This document shows, piece after piece, positions 7,934-16,919 of a DNA stretch of 64,000 nucleotides. The stretch's first letter is position 1, and each line of letters begins with the position of its first letter. The stretch spans positions 62,001-126,000 of the forward strand of contig JAEDCQ010000002.1 of NCBI GenBank assembly GCA_016294075.1, in the 5' to 3' direction. The translations under genes and the position numbers were made by a program. The notes beneath the pieces were generated by a model. That model did no database searches and was not told the origin of the DNA. It saw only the letters and a list, made by a program, of their open reading frames with translations. The DNA is from Lachnospiraceae bacterium. GTDB taxonomy: Bacteria > Bacillota > Clostridia > Lachnospirales > Lachnospiraceae.

Positions 7934-8974
7934 ATGTCTAGTTTATTAGAAACAAAAGAGTATATTAAACAGATATATGCAAAGAATCAGGCATATATTG
8001 ATCCGGTGTTAAGATTTCTTCTGGCATTTATAATCTTTTTAATGATTAATACAAAAATAGGTTATATGGAAAAAATAGACAGCATGGTTTTTGTGCTGGT
8101 TGCTGCATTATTCTGTTCGTTTATGCCTTTAAAAACAATTGCGTTTATTGGAGCTGCCTTTATGCTGTTGCATTATTATGCGCTTGCACCGGAATGCGCG
8201 CTGGTAGTATTGGTAATATATGCATTTATGTTTCTGCTTTTTCTGCGTTTTGCACCAAAGGAAACAATGGTGGTTTTGCTGACCCCGGTTTTGTTTCTGT
8301 TAAAAGTACCGTATGTTATGCCTATCGTAATGGGGCTTTTAGGCGGCCCTGCATCTGTTGTCTCCGTTTCATTCGGTGTAGTAATTTCTTATCTGATTGA
8401 ATATACGGAGAAGAACGCTTCTGCAATCTCATCCATGGATTCAGAAACGATGCTGACAAGACTTCGTTTTGTAATGGATGGTCTGATTGCAAATAAGGCA
8501 ATGTTTGTAACTATTGTTGCTTTTGCAGTGACGCTGATTTTGGTTTATGTAATCCGCAGAACTTCTATGGATTATTGCTGGACTATTGCTACTGTAGCCG
8601 GTGCATTAACCGATATTGTAATACTTTTGCTGGGCGACTTATTGATGGATTTGAACTATTCAATTCCGGGAATTATATTTGGCTCCGTTCTTGCCGGATT
8701 TATATGTTTTGCATTGCAGTTTATTTCATTTTATGTCGATTACAAACGGACAGAACATGTTCAGTTTGAGGATGATGAATACTATTATTATGTGAAAGCA
8801 GTACCAAAGGTTACGGTGTCTGCTCCTGACAAAAAGGTTAAAAGGATTAACAGTAAAAGAGAAAATGCAGCACGTACTGCAGTACCGACAAGCGTAAAAA
8901 CTGCACATGGTGTTGCGAGGGCTTCCAAGGATGCAACACATGCAGACGGAGCAAAAAAGAGGAATAAGGGCTAG
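7934..8974 (+). CDS. Hypothetical polytopic membrane protein upstream of cdaA
   Basis: This 346-residue protein is not one I can name. It has about eight hydrophobic segments between residues 22 and 270, with a long polar insert around 160-190. A cytoplasmic tail follows, containing an acidic-tyrosine patch (FEDDEYYYYVKAVPK) and then a very basic, Ala/Lys/Arg-rich end. It begins after AAAGGGAATTTC and ends five bases before cdaA, so it belongs to the cdaA-cdaR-glmM transcript. The position suggests a link to c-di-AMP signalling or wall precursor supply, but that is inference from context only. It could equally be a transporter. Confidence 0.75.
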   Translation: MSSLLETKEYIKQIYAKNQAYIDPVLRFLLAFIIFLMINTKIGYMEKIDSMVFVLVAALFCSFMPLKTIAFIGAAFMLLHYYALAPECALVVLVIYAFMFLLFLRFAPKETMVVLLTPVLFLLKVPYVMPIVMGLLGGPASVVSVSFGVVISYLIEYTEKNASAISSMDSETMLTRLRFVMDGLIANKAMFVTIVAFAVTLILVYVIRRTSMDYCWTIATVAGALTDIVILLLGDLLMDLNYSIPGIIFGSVLAGFICFALQFISFYVDYKRTEHVQFEDDEYYYYVKAVPKVTVSAPDKKVKRINSKRENAARTAVPTSVKTAHGVARASKDATHADGAKKRNKG

Positions 8975-8979
8975 AGAAG

Positions 8980-9870
8980 ATGGAGCAACTTAGACTTTTT
9001 GCAGACAATTATTTGACTAATCTGCATATTCCTAAAATGGAAACAATTCAATATCCGGACGTTTTGGAGATTCTCATTCTTTCGGTTTTGATTTACCAGA
9101 TTATGGTATGGATCAAGAATACGAAAGCATGGAATCTTTTAAAGGGTCTTGTTGTTATACTGGTATTCGTTTTGATTGCGGCAATTTTAGAGATGAATAC
9201 CATTATTTGGATTGTCCAAAATGTCTTTTCCATCGCAGTAATTGCCATTATTATTGTATTACAGCCGGAACTGAGAAGTGCATTGGAGGAATTGGGAAAG
9301 AAAAATATTGTAAACGGGCTGCTTACGATTGATATGAATCGGAATGAAACGGGGTTGTTTTCCGATAAGACGATTCAGGAAATTGCACGGGCATGTGAGG
9401 AGATGTCCAGAGTGCGGACCGGAGCTCTTATTGTGGTGGCACAAAATGACAATCTTTCTGAATACGAGAATACGGGAATTGAAGTAGACGGCGTCGTAAC
9501 CAGTCAGCTGCTGATTAATATATTTGAAAAAAATACACCCTTGCACGATGGGGCAGTTATTGTACAAGGGGACAGAATTACATCTGCGACCTGTTATCTG
9601 CCGCTTTCACAGAATACCGGTCTTAGTAAAGCATTGGGAACAAGACATCGTGCCGGAATCGGAATTTCAGAAGTGACGGATTCGATGACAATAATCGTTT
9701 CCGAGGAAAACGGCATGATAAGTGCCGCATATAGGGGGGAACTACAGAGAGGTCTGACGCAGGAAGAATTAGAAGTACTTCTTACAAAAATTCAGAATAA
9801 GGTAGTGGATGATAAGAAGATAAGGTTATGGAAAGGAAGGGCTAAGAATGAAAAAAAAGCTGATTCATAA
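8980..9870 (+). CDS. cdaA: Diadenylate cyclase CdaA (c-di-AMP synthase)
   Basis: CdaA makes cyclic di-AMP from two ATP at the cytoplasmic membrane, and this messenger controls potassium, osmolyte and wall homeostasis. The 296 residues carry three N-terminal transmembrane helices (about 28-95) and a DAC domain with the two catalytic signatures DGA (190-192 in PLHDGAVIV) and RHR (222-224 in GTRHRAGIG). It starts five bases after the preceding membrane protein and overlaps cdaR by 23 bases. The cdaA-cdaR-glmM order is the widely conserved one in Firmicutes, and GlmM is known to inhibit CdaA in several species. Confidence 0.96.
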   Translation: MEQLRLFADNYLTNLHIPKMETIQYPDVLEILILSVLIYQIMVWIKNTKAWNLLKGLVVILVFVLIAAILEMNTIIWIVQNVFSIAVIAIIIVLQPELRSALEELGKKNIVNGLLTIDMNRNETGLFSDKTIQEIARACEEMSRVRTGALIVVAQNDNLSEYENTGIEVDGVVTSQLLINIFEKNTPLHDGAVIVQGDRITSATCYLPLSQNTGLSKALGTRHRAGIGISEVTDSMTIIVSEENGMISAAYRGELQRGLTQEELEVLLTKIQNKVVDDKKIRLWKGRAKNEKKADS

Positions 9871-11113
9871 TCTTGGATTGAAGATTGCCTCCGTACTGAT
9901 TGCAATATGTCTGTGGATAATTGCCGTAAATATTAATGACCCGATTACCCAGCATATCTATTCGGTGCCTGTTAAGCTGTTAAATTTAAATACACTTACA
10001 AATGCCGGGAAATATGTGGAGGTTGTAGATGAAACGGATACCGTTCGTGTGACGGTACGTGCCAGCCGCTCGGTTTTTTCGGATTTTTCGGAAAAAAATA
10101 TTGTGGCGACGGCGGATGTTACAAAGATAACAGATGATAATCTTCTGCCGATAGAGGTTTCATCAAGTAAGACAGACAGTAAGATAGAGAGTATTAAGGC
10201 AGATAAGGAATTTGTAGAAGTAAATATTGAAAATACAATGAAGCTACAGAAGCGTATCAGCGTAAATGTTGCCAATGAGCCTGCAGATGGATATCTCCTG
10301 GGCAATATCAGTACCGACCAGAATGCGGTAATTATCTCAGGACCGGAATCCGTTGTAAGTAAGATAGCTTCTACTTCTGTTGAAATAAATGTGGATGGCG
10401 CAACCAGCGATGTAAATATAACATTACCTGTTCATTTGTATGATGCAGATGGTAATGAGATAGATGATACAAAGCTTACAAAGAGTGTAAATGAAGTATT
10501 TACGACAGCTTCCATTCTTCAGAAGAAAGAAGTGCCGATTGAATACATGGCATCAGGTACGCCGGCAGAGGGTTATATTTTTACAGGTAAATATACTAAA
10601 AATCCGGCAACCGTAACGATTGCTGCAAAACCATCCGTGCTTAAGACGATAAATGCGATTGTTGTAGAGGATGCAGTGGATATTGACGGAGCTCAGGGCG
10701 ATGTGGAAACATCGGTAGAATTAAAAGCGTATCTGCCGGATGGGGCAGTGCTTGCGGATGCATACGTATCGGATATTGTTTCCGTAACAGCTCAGATTGA
10801 GAAAGAAGAAGTGCGTATTTTTGATGTCCCCGTTGAGAATATTACATTGACTAACATTCCGGAAGGATACAGAGTAAAATTACGTGGAACGGAGGAGAAA
10901 CTGACGGTAAGACTTGCAGGTTTGTCCTCGCAGCTTGCGGGCATAAATGCCAATGCATTACTCGGAAGTGTTGATGTATCGGAATATTTGTTCCGAAACG
11001 GAGAGGAAACTGTTACAACGGGCAGCTATTATCCTACTGTTGCTTTCACGTTGCCGGAATATGTGTATTTAAAGGAAGACGTAAAGGTTCACATTATTTT
11101 GGAAGAAAATTAA
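9848..11113 (+). CDS. cdaR: CdaR, YbbR-domain regulator of CdaA
   Basis: A 421-residue membrane-anchored protein. A single N-terminal transmembrane helix (about 8-27, GLKIASVLIAICLWIIAVNI) is followed by an extracytoplasmic region of beta-rich YbbR repeats, each containing a version of the P-V-x-G/ANxPxGY pattern (visible at about 143-150 and 226-242 and again near residue 340). CdaR binds and modulates CdaA in Bacillus and Listeria. The start lies inside the end of cdaA, with GGAAAGGGC upstream, so the two are coupled. The gap of 66 bases to glmM holds no clear terminator, consistent with one operon. Confidence 0.93.
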   Translation: MKKKLIHNLGLKIASVLIAICLWIIAVNINDPITQHIYSVPVKLLNLNTLTNAGKYVEVVDETDTVRVTVRASRSVFSDFSEKNIVATADVTKITDDNLLPIEVSSSKTDSKIESIKADKEFVEVNIENTMKLQKRISVNVANEPADGYLLGNISTDQNAVIISGPESVVSKIASTSVEINVDGATSDVNITLPVHLYDADGNEIDDTKLTKSVNEVFTTASILQKKEVPIEYMASGTPAEGYIFTGKYTKNPATVTIAAKPSVLKTINAIVVEDAVDIDGAQGDVETSVELKAYLPDGAVLADAYVSDIVSVTAQIEKEEVRIFDVPVENITLTNIPEGYRVKLRGTEEKLTVRLAGLSSQLAGINANALLGSVDVSEYLFRNGEETVTTGSYYPTVAFTLPEYVYLKEDVKVHIILEEN

Positions 11114-11179
11114 CTGCATTAAGCAGAACGGAAGTACTGTTCTGTTGATATAAAACTTATTATTCCAGGAGGAATCACA

Positions 11180-12529
11180 ATGGCTAGATTATTTGGTACA
11201 GACGGAGTCAGAGGAGTTGCAAACGAGGAATTGACCCCTTTACTTGCTATGCAGCTTGGTCAGGCAGGTGCATATGTACTTACAAAGGAGAAGGAGCATA
11301 AGCCGACCATCATGGTTGGATGTGATACCCGTATTTCAGGTGATATGCTTGCTAATGCATTAATGGCAGGTGTATGCAGTGTGGGTGCAAATGCTGTGTA
11401 TGTAGGTGTTATTCCTACCCCCGCAGTAGCGTATCTGACACGGAAATATAAAGTCGATGCCGGGGTTGTTATTTCAGCATCACATAATCCGGTAGAGTTT
11501 AACGGTATTAAATTCTTTGACGGAGATGGTTATAAGCTTCCTGATGAGATGGAAGATGAGATAGAAGCTCTGATTAAAAGTAATATGAAAGATGTCCCTT
11601 TCCCGACCGGTTCCCGTGTGGGTAAGATAAAATATCGTACAGATGCAAGGGAAGAATATATTAACCATGCTATTCAGTCCGTGCCGGTTGATTTGACCGG
11701 AATGAAGATTGTAATTGATGCTGCAGAGGGGGCATCCTTCTATACCTCCGTAGAAGCAGTTAAAGAGCTTGGAGCAGAGGTTATTGCAATTCATAATAAT
11801 CCGGACGGAACCAATATTAATGCAAACTGTGGTTCTACCCATATGGAAGAATTGCAGGCGCGCGTAGTATATGAAAAAGCGGATATCGGGCTTGCATTTG
11901 ACGGAGATGCAGACAGACTTCTTGCAGTTGATGAAAAAGGCAATTTGGTAGATGGTGACCAGATTATGGCAATTGTCGGTAATCATATGAGAGGTCAGGG
12001 TAAGCTGAATAAAGATACAATCGTTGTTACTGTAATGAGTAATCTTGGTTTTTCTCTGATGGCAAAAGAGCAAAATCTGAATGTGGAGCAGACAAAGGTC
12101 GGTGACCGTTATGTACTTGAGCGTATGAAGGAAATCGGAGCAAGCCTTGGTGGAGAACAGTCAGGACACGTCATTTTTCTGGATGAAAATACAACAGGGG
12201 ATGGTCTGTTAAGTGCGTTGCATTTATTACAGGTTCTTGTGGATACTAAGAAGCCGTTATCTGAATTAAGTAAGATTATGACCGTTTTACCACAGGCACT
12301 TGTAAATGCAAAGGTACCGAATCATAAAAAAGAGCATTATATGGATTATCCGGAAATCGCTTCTGCTATTGAAAAACTTAATACAATGTTTGCGGGCGAG
12401 GGAAGAGTATTAATTCGTCCTTCCGGAACAGAACCGAAGGTTCGTGTCATGATTGAAGGCAAGGATCAGGCTCTTATTGATGCAGAAGCAAAGAAATTGG
12501 CAGATTTAATTCAGAATACGATGTTATAA
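11180..12529 (+). CDS. glmM: Phosphoglucosamine mutase
   Basis: GlmM interconverts glucosamine-6-phosphate and glucosamine-1-phosphate, supplying UDP-GlcNAc for the wall and for the amino-sugar pathways later in this window. At 449 residues it has the normal length. The phosphoserine loop ISASHNP has the catalytic Ser at 101. The metal-binding loop is FDGDADR, the sugar-binding loop GEQSGH, and the phosphate-binding loop [12 protein letters not shown] near the C-terminus. AGGAGGAATCACA precedes the ATG. It is the third gene of the cda operon; a GT-C glycosyltransferase begins only 15 bases downstream, which is not part of the usual arrangement. Confidence 0.97.
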   Translation: MARLFGTDGVRGVANEELTPLLAMQLGQAGAYVLTKEKEHKPTIMVGCDTRISGDMLANALMAGVCSVGANAVYVGVIPTPAVAYLTRKYKVDAGVVISASHNPVEFNGIKFFDGDGYKLPDEMEDEIEALIKSNMKDVPFPTGSRVGKIKYRTDAREEYINHAIQSVPVDLTGMKIVIDAAEGASFYTSVEAVKELGAEVIAIHNNPDGTNINANCGSTHMEELQARVVYEKADIGLAFDGDADRLLAVDEKGNLVDGDQIMAIVGNHMRGQGKLNKDTIVVTVMSNLGFSLMAKEQNLNVEQTKVGDRYVLERMKEIGASLGGEQSGHVIFLDENTTGDGLLSALHLLQVLVDTKKPLSELSKIMTVLPQALVNAKVPNHKKEHYMDYPEIASAIEKLNTMFAGEGRVLIRPSGTEPKVRVMIEGKDQALIDAEAKKLADLIQNTML

Positions 12530-12544
12530 GGATTTGTCAAAAGA

Positions 12545-14056
12545 ATGAAATTACTTTGGAAAAAGGAACAGAAAAATCAGTATGCGGCGCATGATTTATA
12601 TGCGCCCATATTATACTTCCTGAGCGGTTTGGGGGTACTACTTTTATTATACATGGCATTCGATACTTCCGTTTGGGTAGATGAAGCCTATACTTTGGGA
12701 ATTGTAAAATATTCTGTTTCCGATTTGATTTATGTTACGGCACAGGATGTACATCCGCCTTTATATTATCTGATTGTAAAGCTTGTCCTGTTTTTGATGA
12801 GAGTGAAAAACCTTTATACTGTTGTTATTGCGGCAAGAATTGTATCGGTTATTCCGTATGTATTGATTTGGATATTGAGCCTTACATATATTCGAAGAGA
12901 ATATGGGAAAGAATGCGGAGCACTATTTTCTGTTTGTATTATATCGGCACCGCATATGATTGCCAATGCACTTGAAATTCGGATGTATAGCTGGGCAATG
13001 TTTTTCATCTTATTGATTTTTCTGACAACCGTTAAATTGATAGCCGGAAATAAAAAAGATATAAAACAGTTTATATTCCTGGGCATATGGGTATTGTGTG
13101 CTTTTTATACACATTACTTTGCATGTATTTCGGCAGCAGTGATACTGTTATTCTTTTTTATTTGGATTATTCTGTATAACCGCAATCAATTCGTCCCTTT
13201 TTGTATAATGGCTGTAATAGAAGCTGTTCTTTATATGCCATGGATGCTGATTGCTTTTAGACAGATAAAGGCGGTGAGTGGTGATTATTGGATTGAGCCG
13301 ATTGATAGGGCGGCTCTTTGGCGTTATTTCTGGTACGCATTTCGTATGGATGAAAATACACTCGGGAAGCTTTGCGGATATGTATTGGTGGCGCTTTCAA
13401 TTTTCTGTATGGTGCTTATAATCAGAAATTACAGAAAGGGCAACGATATCCCGGCATTAATGGGTATGGCGGTAATGCCATTGACTGTTGTGGCAGGGAT
13501 AGTAGCTTCACTGCTTATACGTCCTGTTTTTGTAGAACGATATATGCTTCCCTCACTTGGCTGCTTCTGGTTGGGATTTTGTTGTATATTATCCGCAATA
13601 AGAAAAGAAAAACGTATAATAGCGGGAGTAAGTGTATTATTTTTATTTATGGGGGTCTGGCAATATACTACGGCTCTTACTGATGTAAAAGAAAATCGTA
13701 TAGAGATGCATGAGGTCAGAAATCTATATGAGGCAATGGATGAAAATGATATCATGCTGCATACAAGCTTAAATACCGAGGTTCCGGCTGCAGTCTATTG
13801 TCCGGACAGCAGGCAGTTTCTTATTGAAGAAACGCCGACTTTGGCAATAGACCAATTAGTATTTGAAAATGTGGAAGGGATTATGGAAGCGGGAGATACG
13901 GATGCGTTGCAGAGACAGGAAAATACTCTATGGTGTATTGCGTATCCGAATGCGGAGACTATGACTGAGGAATGGCAGGAAAAACTGCAGAAAGGAACGT
14001 ATATCGGAACATATTCTATAGATTGGTGCCAATTTGAGGTTTATAAGTGGAATTAA
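12545..14056 (+). CDS. GT-C type membrane glycosyltransferase (GT39/ArnT-like)
   Basis: A 503-residue polytopic protein with about eleven hydrophobic segments. The first extracytoplasmic loop carries an acidic pair in TSVWVDEAYTLG and then DVHPPLYY, the pattern of GT-C enzymes that take sugars from a polyprenyl phosphate donor. ALEIRMYSW follows in the next loop. The C-terminal 100 residues are a soluble extracytoplasmic domain. Two similar proteins occur at 21780 and 50465 in this window. It starts 15 bases after glmM, so it may be cotranscribed with the cda operon. Acceptor and sugar are unknown; a role in decorating wall polymers or proteins is inferred. Confidence 0.78.
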   Translation: MKLLWKKEQKNQYAAHDLYAPILYFLSGLGVLLLLYMAFDTSVWVDEAYTLGIVKYSVSDLIYVTAQDVHPPLYYLIVKLVLFLMRVKNLYTVVIAARIVSVIPYVLIWILSLTYIRREYGKECGALFSVCIISAPHMIANALEIRMYSWAMFFILLIFLTTVKLIAGNKKDIKQFIFLGIWVLCAFYTHYFACISAAVILLFFFIWIILYNRNQFVPFCIMAVIEAVLYMPWMLIAFRQIKAVSGDYWIEPIDRAALWRYFWYAFRMDENTLGKLCGYVLVALSIFCMVLIIRNYRKGNDIPALMGMAVMPLTVVAGIVASLLIRPVFVERYMLPSLGCFWLGFCCILSAIRKEKRIIAGVSVLFLFMGVWQYTTALTDVKENRIEMHEVRNLYEAMDENDIMLHTSLNTEVPAAVYCPDSRQFLIEETPTLAIDQLVFENVEGIMEAGDTDALQRQENTLWCIAYPNAETMTEEWQEKLQKGTYIGTYSIDWCQFEVYKWN

Positions 14057-14070
14057 TTTAGAAAGATACT

Positions 14071-14099
14071 TGTTATACTCGGATAAAAATGATATCATT
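14071..14099 (+). promoter_or_regulatory. Candidate extended -10 promoter with adjacent palindrome upstream of HPr gene
   Basis: TGTTATACT (14071-14079) looks like an extended -10 element; no good -35 is visible. Nine bases further on is a perfect 12-base palindrome AATGATATCATT (14088-14099), which would lie at about +2 to +13 of the transcript, a place where a repressor could bind. Both calls are inference from sequence. Confidence 0.35.
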
Positions 14100-14140
14100 A
14101 ATATCTGGGTTGAATAGACATAGATGGGAGGTAATACGCT

Positions 14141-14404
14141 ATGGTATGCCAGAAGGTAGTAATCAAAAATCCTACCGGACTACACCTAAGACCTGCAGGA
14201 ATCCTATGTAAGGAAGCAATGCGGTATAAATCATTAATTACATTTTCTTTTAAAGATACTACAGCGAATGCAAAGAGTGTCCTGAGTGTTCTGGGTGCAT
14301 GTGTAAAGTGTGGCGATGAAATTGAATTGTGCTGTGACGGGGAAGACGAAGCAGAAGCGTTAGAGGCTTTGGTTACGGCAGTTGAAAACGGACTCGGAGA
14401 ATAG
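14141..14404 (+). CDS. ptsH: HPr, phosphocarrier protein of the PTS
   Basis: An 87-residue HPr. The catalytic His15 lies in PTGLHLRPAG and the regulatory Ser46 in NAKSVLSVLG; both are present, so it could serve sugar transport (His15 phosphorylated by enzyme I) and carbon catabolite control (Ser46 phosphorylated by HPr kinase). Crh-type proteins lack His15, so this is HPr rather than Crh. It has an unusual number of cysteines (Cys3, 23 and a few later). GGGAGGTAATACGCT precedes the ATG. It is flanked by its own promoter-like region and a strong terminator, so it is monocistronic. No ptsI lies nearby, and the true general HPr could be elsewhere. Confidence 0.88.
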   Translation: MVCQKVVIKNPTGLHLRPAGILCKEAMRYKSLITFSFKDTTANAKSVLSVLGACVKCGDEIELCCDGEDEAEALEALVTAVENGLGE

Positions 14405-14412
14405 ATCTTTGT

Positions 14413-14440
14413 AACCCGCCTGTATTGGCGGGTTTTTTTT
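14413..14440 (+). terminator. Intrinsic terminator after HPr gene
   Basis: AACCCGCC (14413-14420) pairs perfectly with GGCGGGTT (14427-14434) around a six-base loop, and the right arm continues into an eight-base T run. It lies between the HPr gene and leuA and leaves only about 15 bases before the leuA start, so leuA may depend on readthrough or on a promoter inside this region. Confidence 0.93.
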
Positions 14441-14455
14441 AGGGAGGAAAATAAG

Positions 14456-16132
14456 ATGGTTAATTATTCACGTTATAAGAGAAATCCTGTTCTTAATTAT
14501 CCGGAAAGGGAATGGCCGAATAAAGAGATTGAAAAGGCGCCTGTTTGGTGCAGTGTTGATTTGCGTGACGGTAATCAGGCGTTAATTGATCCTATGCAGG
14601 TCGATGAGAAAATTGAGATGTTCCAATACTTGATTAAGCTAGGCTTTAGGGATATTGAAATTGGTTTTCCAGCAGCAAGCCAGATTGAATTCGATTTTCT
14701 TCGTCAATTGGTGGATCGAAAACTGATTCCGAATGATGTCCGTGTTCAGGTATTGACACAGTGTCGTGAAGAACTGATCGATAGAACTTTTGAATCAATA
14801 CAGGGGATTGAAAATGTTATTGTACATATTTATAACTCGACATCTACTCTGCAAAGAGATGTTGTATTCGGCATGGAACGTGACGAAATCATTGACATTG
14901 CAGTAAAGGGAACACGCATGGTAAAAGAGCGTGCAGCAAAACTCCCGGGAAATATTATTTTAGAGTATTCTCCGGAAAGCTTTACCGGAACGGAAATGGA
15001 TTTCGCTTTGGAAATCTGTACAGCTGTACAGAAGGAATGGGGACCGACAAAAGAAAATCCGATTATAATCAATCTTCCTTCTACAGTTGAGATGACAACA
15101 CCGAATGTATATGCAGATCAGATAGAATGGATGAATAAGCATTTTGAAGACAGAGAAAGTATTATTTTAAGTGTTCATCCACATAACGACAGGGGTACCG
15201 GAGTTGCGAGCGCAGAGCTTGCAATGCTTGCCGGAGCGGATCGTGTGGAAGGAACCTTGTTTGGTAACGGCGAGCGTACCGGTAATGTGGATATTTTAAA
15301 TATTGCATATAATATGTTCTCCCAAGGGATCAACCCGGAGCTTGAGATTGAACATATTAATGAAATTATTGAAATCTATGAAAGATGCTGTAAGATTCCG
15401 ATTCATCCGAGACATCCTTATGCAGGTAAGCTTGTATTTACAGCTTTCTCCGGTTCTCATCAGGATGCAATTAATAAGGGTGTAAAGGCAATGAAGGAAC
15501 GAGATGGTAAGTATTGGGAAGTGCCTTATCTTCCAATTGATCCATCTGATATCGGAAGAGAGTATGAACCGATTGTCCGTATTAATTCACAATCGGGCAA
15601 AGGCGGTGTTGCCTTCATTATGGATATTTATTTCGGATTCAAGCTTCCGAAGGCAATGCACAAGGAATTTGCAAATGTAATTCAGAAGGTTTCCGAACAG
15701 CAGGGTGAAGTTTCTCCGGATGAAATCATGAACAAGTTTGCTGAGGAATACCTGAATCAGAAAGAACCGCTTCATTTCCGTAAGTTAAAAGTAGATGATC
15801 TTAGTGATGAGGTAGAGAGTGAATTTGATACAAAGGTTACGGTAACATATACCGACCGCGGTATAGAAAAATCATTCCAGAGTATAGGTAACGGACCGAT
15901 TGATGCGGTTAAACGCGGTATTGAAGAGAATCTCGGATTTTCGATTAAAATTCTGGATTATAGTGAGCATGCATTGCAGAGCGGTTCTAATTCTCAGGCG
16001 GCAGCATATATTCATTTGTTAGATGCAGAAACCGGTCATGTTACATATGGCGTCGGAGTAAGCTCTAATATTACCCGTGCATCCGTAAGGGCAATTTTCT
16101 CGGCAATGAACAGACTTGGACTTTCTGATTAA
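14456..16132 (+). CDS. leuA: 2-isopropylmalate synthase (type 2, LeuA)
   Basis: The enzyme condenses 2-oxoisovalerate with acetyl-CoA, the committed step of leucine synthesis. At 558 residues it is the longer form that begins with YKRNPVLNYPEREWP. The catalytic barrel begins at WCSVDLRDGNQALIDPM, with metal ligands in SVHPHNDRGTGVA and the GNGERTGN loop. Residues from about 435 form the C-terminal regulatory LeuA domain that normally binds leucine. AGGGAGGAAAATAAG precedes the ATG. It stands alone: no other leu or ilv gene is present, and I see no T-box leader in the 52 bases upstream. Transcription ends at the hairpin 16142-16190. Confidence 0.96.
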   Translation: MVNYSRYKRNPVLNYPEREWPNKEIEKAPVWCSVDLRDGNQALIDPMQVDEKIEMFQYLIKLGFRDIEIGFPAASQIEFDFLRQLVDRKLIPNDVRVQVLTQCREELIDRTFESIQGIENVIVHIYNSTSTLQRDVVFGMERDEIIDIAVKGTRMVKERAAKLPGNIILEYSPESFTGTEMDFALEICTAVQKEWGPTKENPIIINLPSTVEMTTPNVYADQIEWMNKHFEDRESIILSVHPHNDRGTGVASAELAMLAGADRVEGTLFGNGERTGNVDILNIAYNMFSQGINPELEIEHINEIIEIYERCCKIPIHPRHPYAGKLVFTAFSGSHQDAINKGVKAMKERDGKYWEVPYLPIDPSDIGREYEPIVRINSQSGKGGVAFIMDIYFGFKLPKAMHKEFANVIQKVSEQQGEVSPDEIMNKFAEEYLNQKEPLHFRKLKVDDLSDEVESEFDTKVTVTYTDRGIEKSFQSIGNGPIDAVKRGIEENLGFSIKILDYSEHALQSGSNSQAAAYIHLLDAETGHVTYGVGVSSNITRASVRAIFSAMNRLGLSD

Positions 16133-16141
16133 GAGTAAATA

Positions 16142-16190
16142 AACAACGGCTTCTGCCAATTGTGCATAACAATGGCGGAAGCCGTTTGTT
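16142..16190. terminator. Shared (bidirectional) hairpin terminator between leuA and the minus-strand unit
   Basis: The left arm AACAACGGCTTCTGCCA and the right arm TGGCGGAAGCCGTTTGTT are complementary apart from one G-T pair and one bulged base, and ATTGT/ACAAT extends the stem towards the loop. T-rich bases flank it on the plus side and A-rich bases on the other. It lies ten bases after the leuA stop and 25 bases after the end of the converging gene, so it can serve both strands. Confidence 0.85.
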
Positions 16191-16214
16191 TGTAAACTAG
16201 ATTTTTATTCTTAA

Positions 16215-16892
16215 TTAAAAGGTTACCTCGCCATCGTGAGACATAAGAGAAACGGAGTGTACTTTGTCTAATGCATTTAACTCATTTATAAGCGCATCTT
16301 CATTTGACGTCCATAATTCAATCACAATGTCCAGTGCAGAATCAGATAAATTACGTGATTTAACTTTGTGATACCTGCTGTTCTTTTTTACGATATCATT
16401 AATTTGATCCATCAATTCTATTCCGCCGGAAGCATTGATCACAAGAATAGAAGCAGCTTTTGCAACCGGAAGGCGGTCTAAAACGAAAATAACGATTGTC
16501 AAAAGCAGGGATCCGATAATAGCAAGCTCCATCATACCGGCACCGCAGGCAATACCGACGCTGATAGCCCAGAATAAAAATACCAAATCCATAGGATCTT
16601 TGATTGCGGTACGGAAACGAACGATAGAAAGTGCGCCGACCATACCAAGGGAAACTACAATATTGGATTGAATTGTCAAAATTACAATTGCCGTAATCAT
16701 CGAAATTGCTGCGAGTGAGATATTAAAGTTTTTATTATAAAAGGTTTTACGGGTAATCAGACGATATACCGCAAAAATGTATAATGCAACAATACAAGTC
16801 ATACACAACGTCAGAATAATCTGACTGGTAGATATGTTTGACTGCGCAAACATGGATAAGAAGGATTTTTTAAAAATATCTGAGAAATTCAT
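16215..16892 (-). CDS. DUF4956 family membrane protein
   Basis: A 225-residue protein with about four transmembrane segments between residues 28 and 140, followed by a soluble ACT/ferredoxin-like C-terminal domain. The sequence VSLGMVGALSIVRFRTAIKD in the third segment is the DUF4956 hallmark, and the basic residues there probably contact a phosphate-rich ligand or partner. AAGAGGTAAATGAT precedes the ATG on the minus strand. It is the last gene of the DUF3048-CotH-VTC-DUF4956 unit. DUF4956 genes are often neighbours of VTC-domain genes, which supports a joint role, but the activity is unknown. Confidence 0.85.
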   Translation of the reverse strand: MNFSDIFKKSFLSMFAQSNISTSQIILTLCMTCIVALYIFAVYRLITRKTFYNKNFNISLAAISMITAIVILTIQSNIVVSLGMVGALSIVRFRTAIKDPMDLVFLFWAISVGIACGAGMMELAIIGSLLLTIVIFVLDRLPVAKAASILVINASGGIELMDQINDIVKKNSRYHKVKSRNLSDSALDIVIELWTSNEDALINELNALDKVHSVSLMSHDGEVTF

Positions 16893-16919
16893 ATCATTTA
16901 CCTCTTTTCTTTTTGTATT

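Noticed and set aside
14404..14456. A T-box or leucine riboswitch in front of leuA.
   Set aside because: Only about 50 bases separate the two genes and they hold just the HPr terminator and ribosome site.
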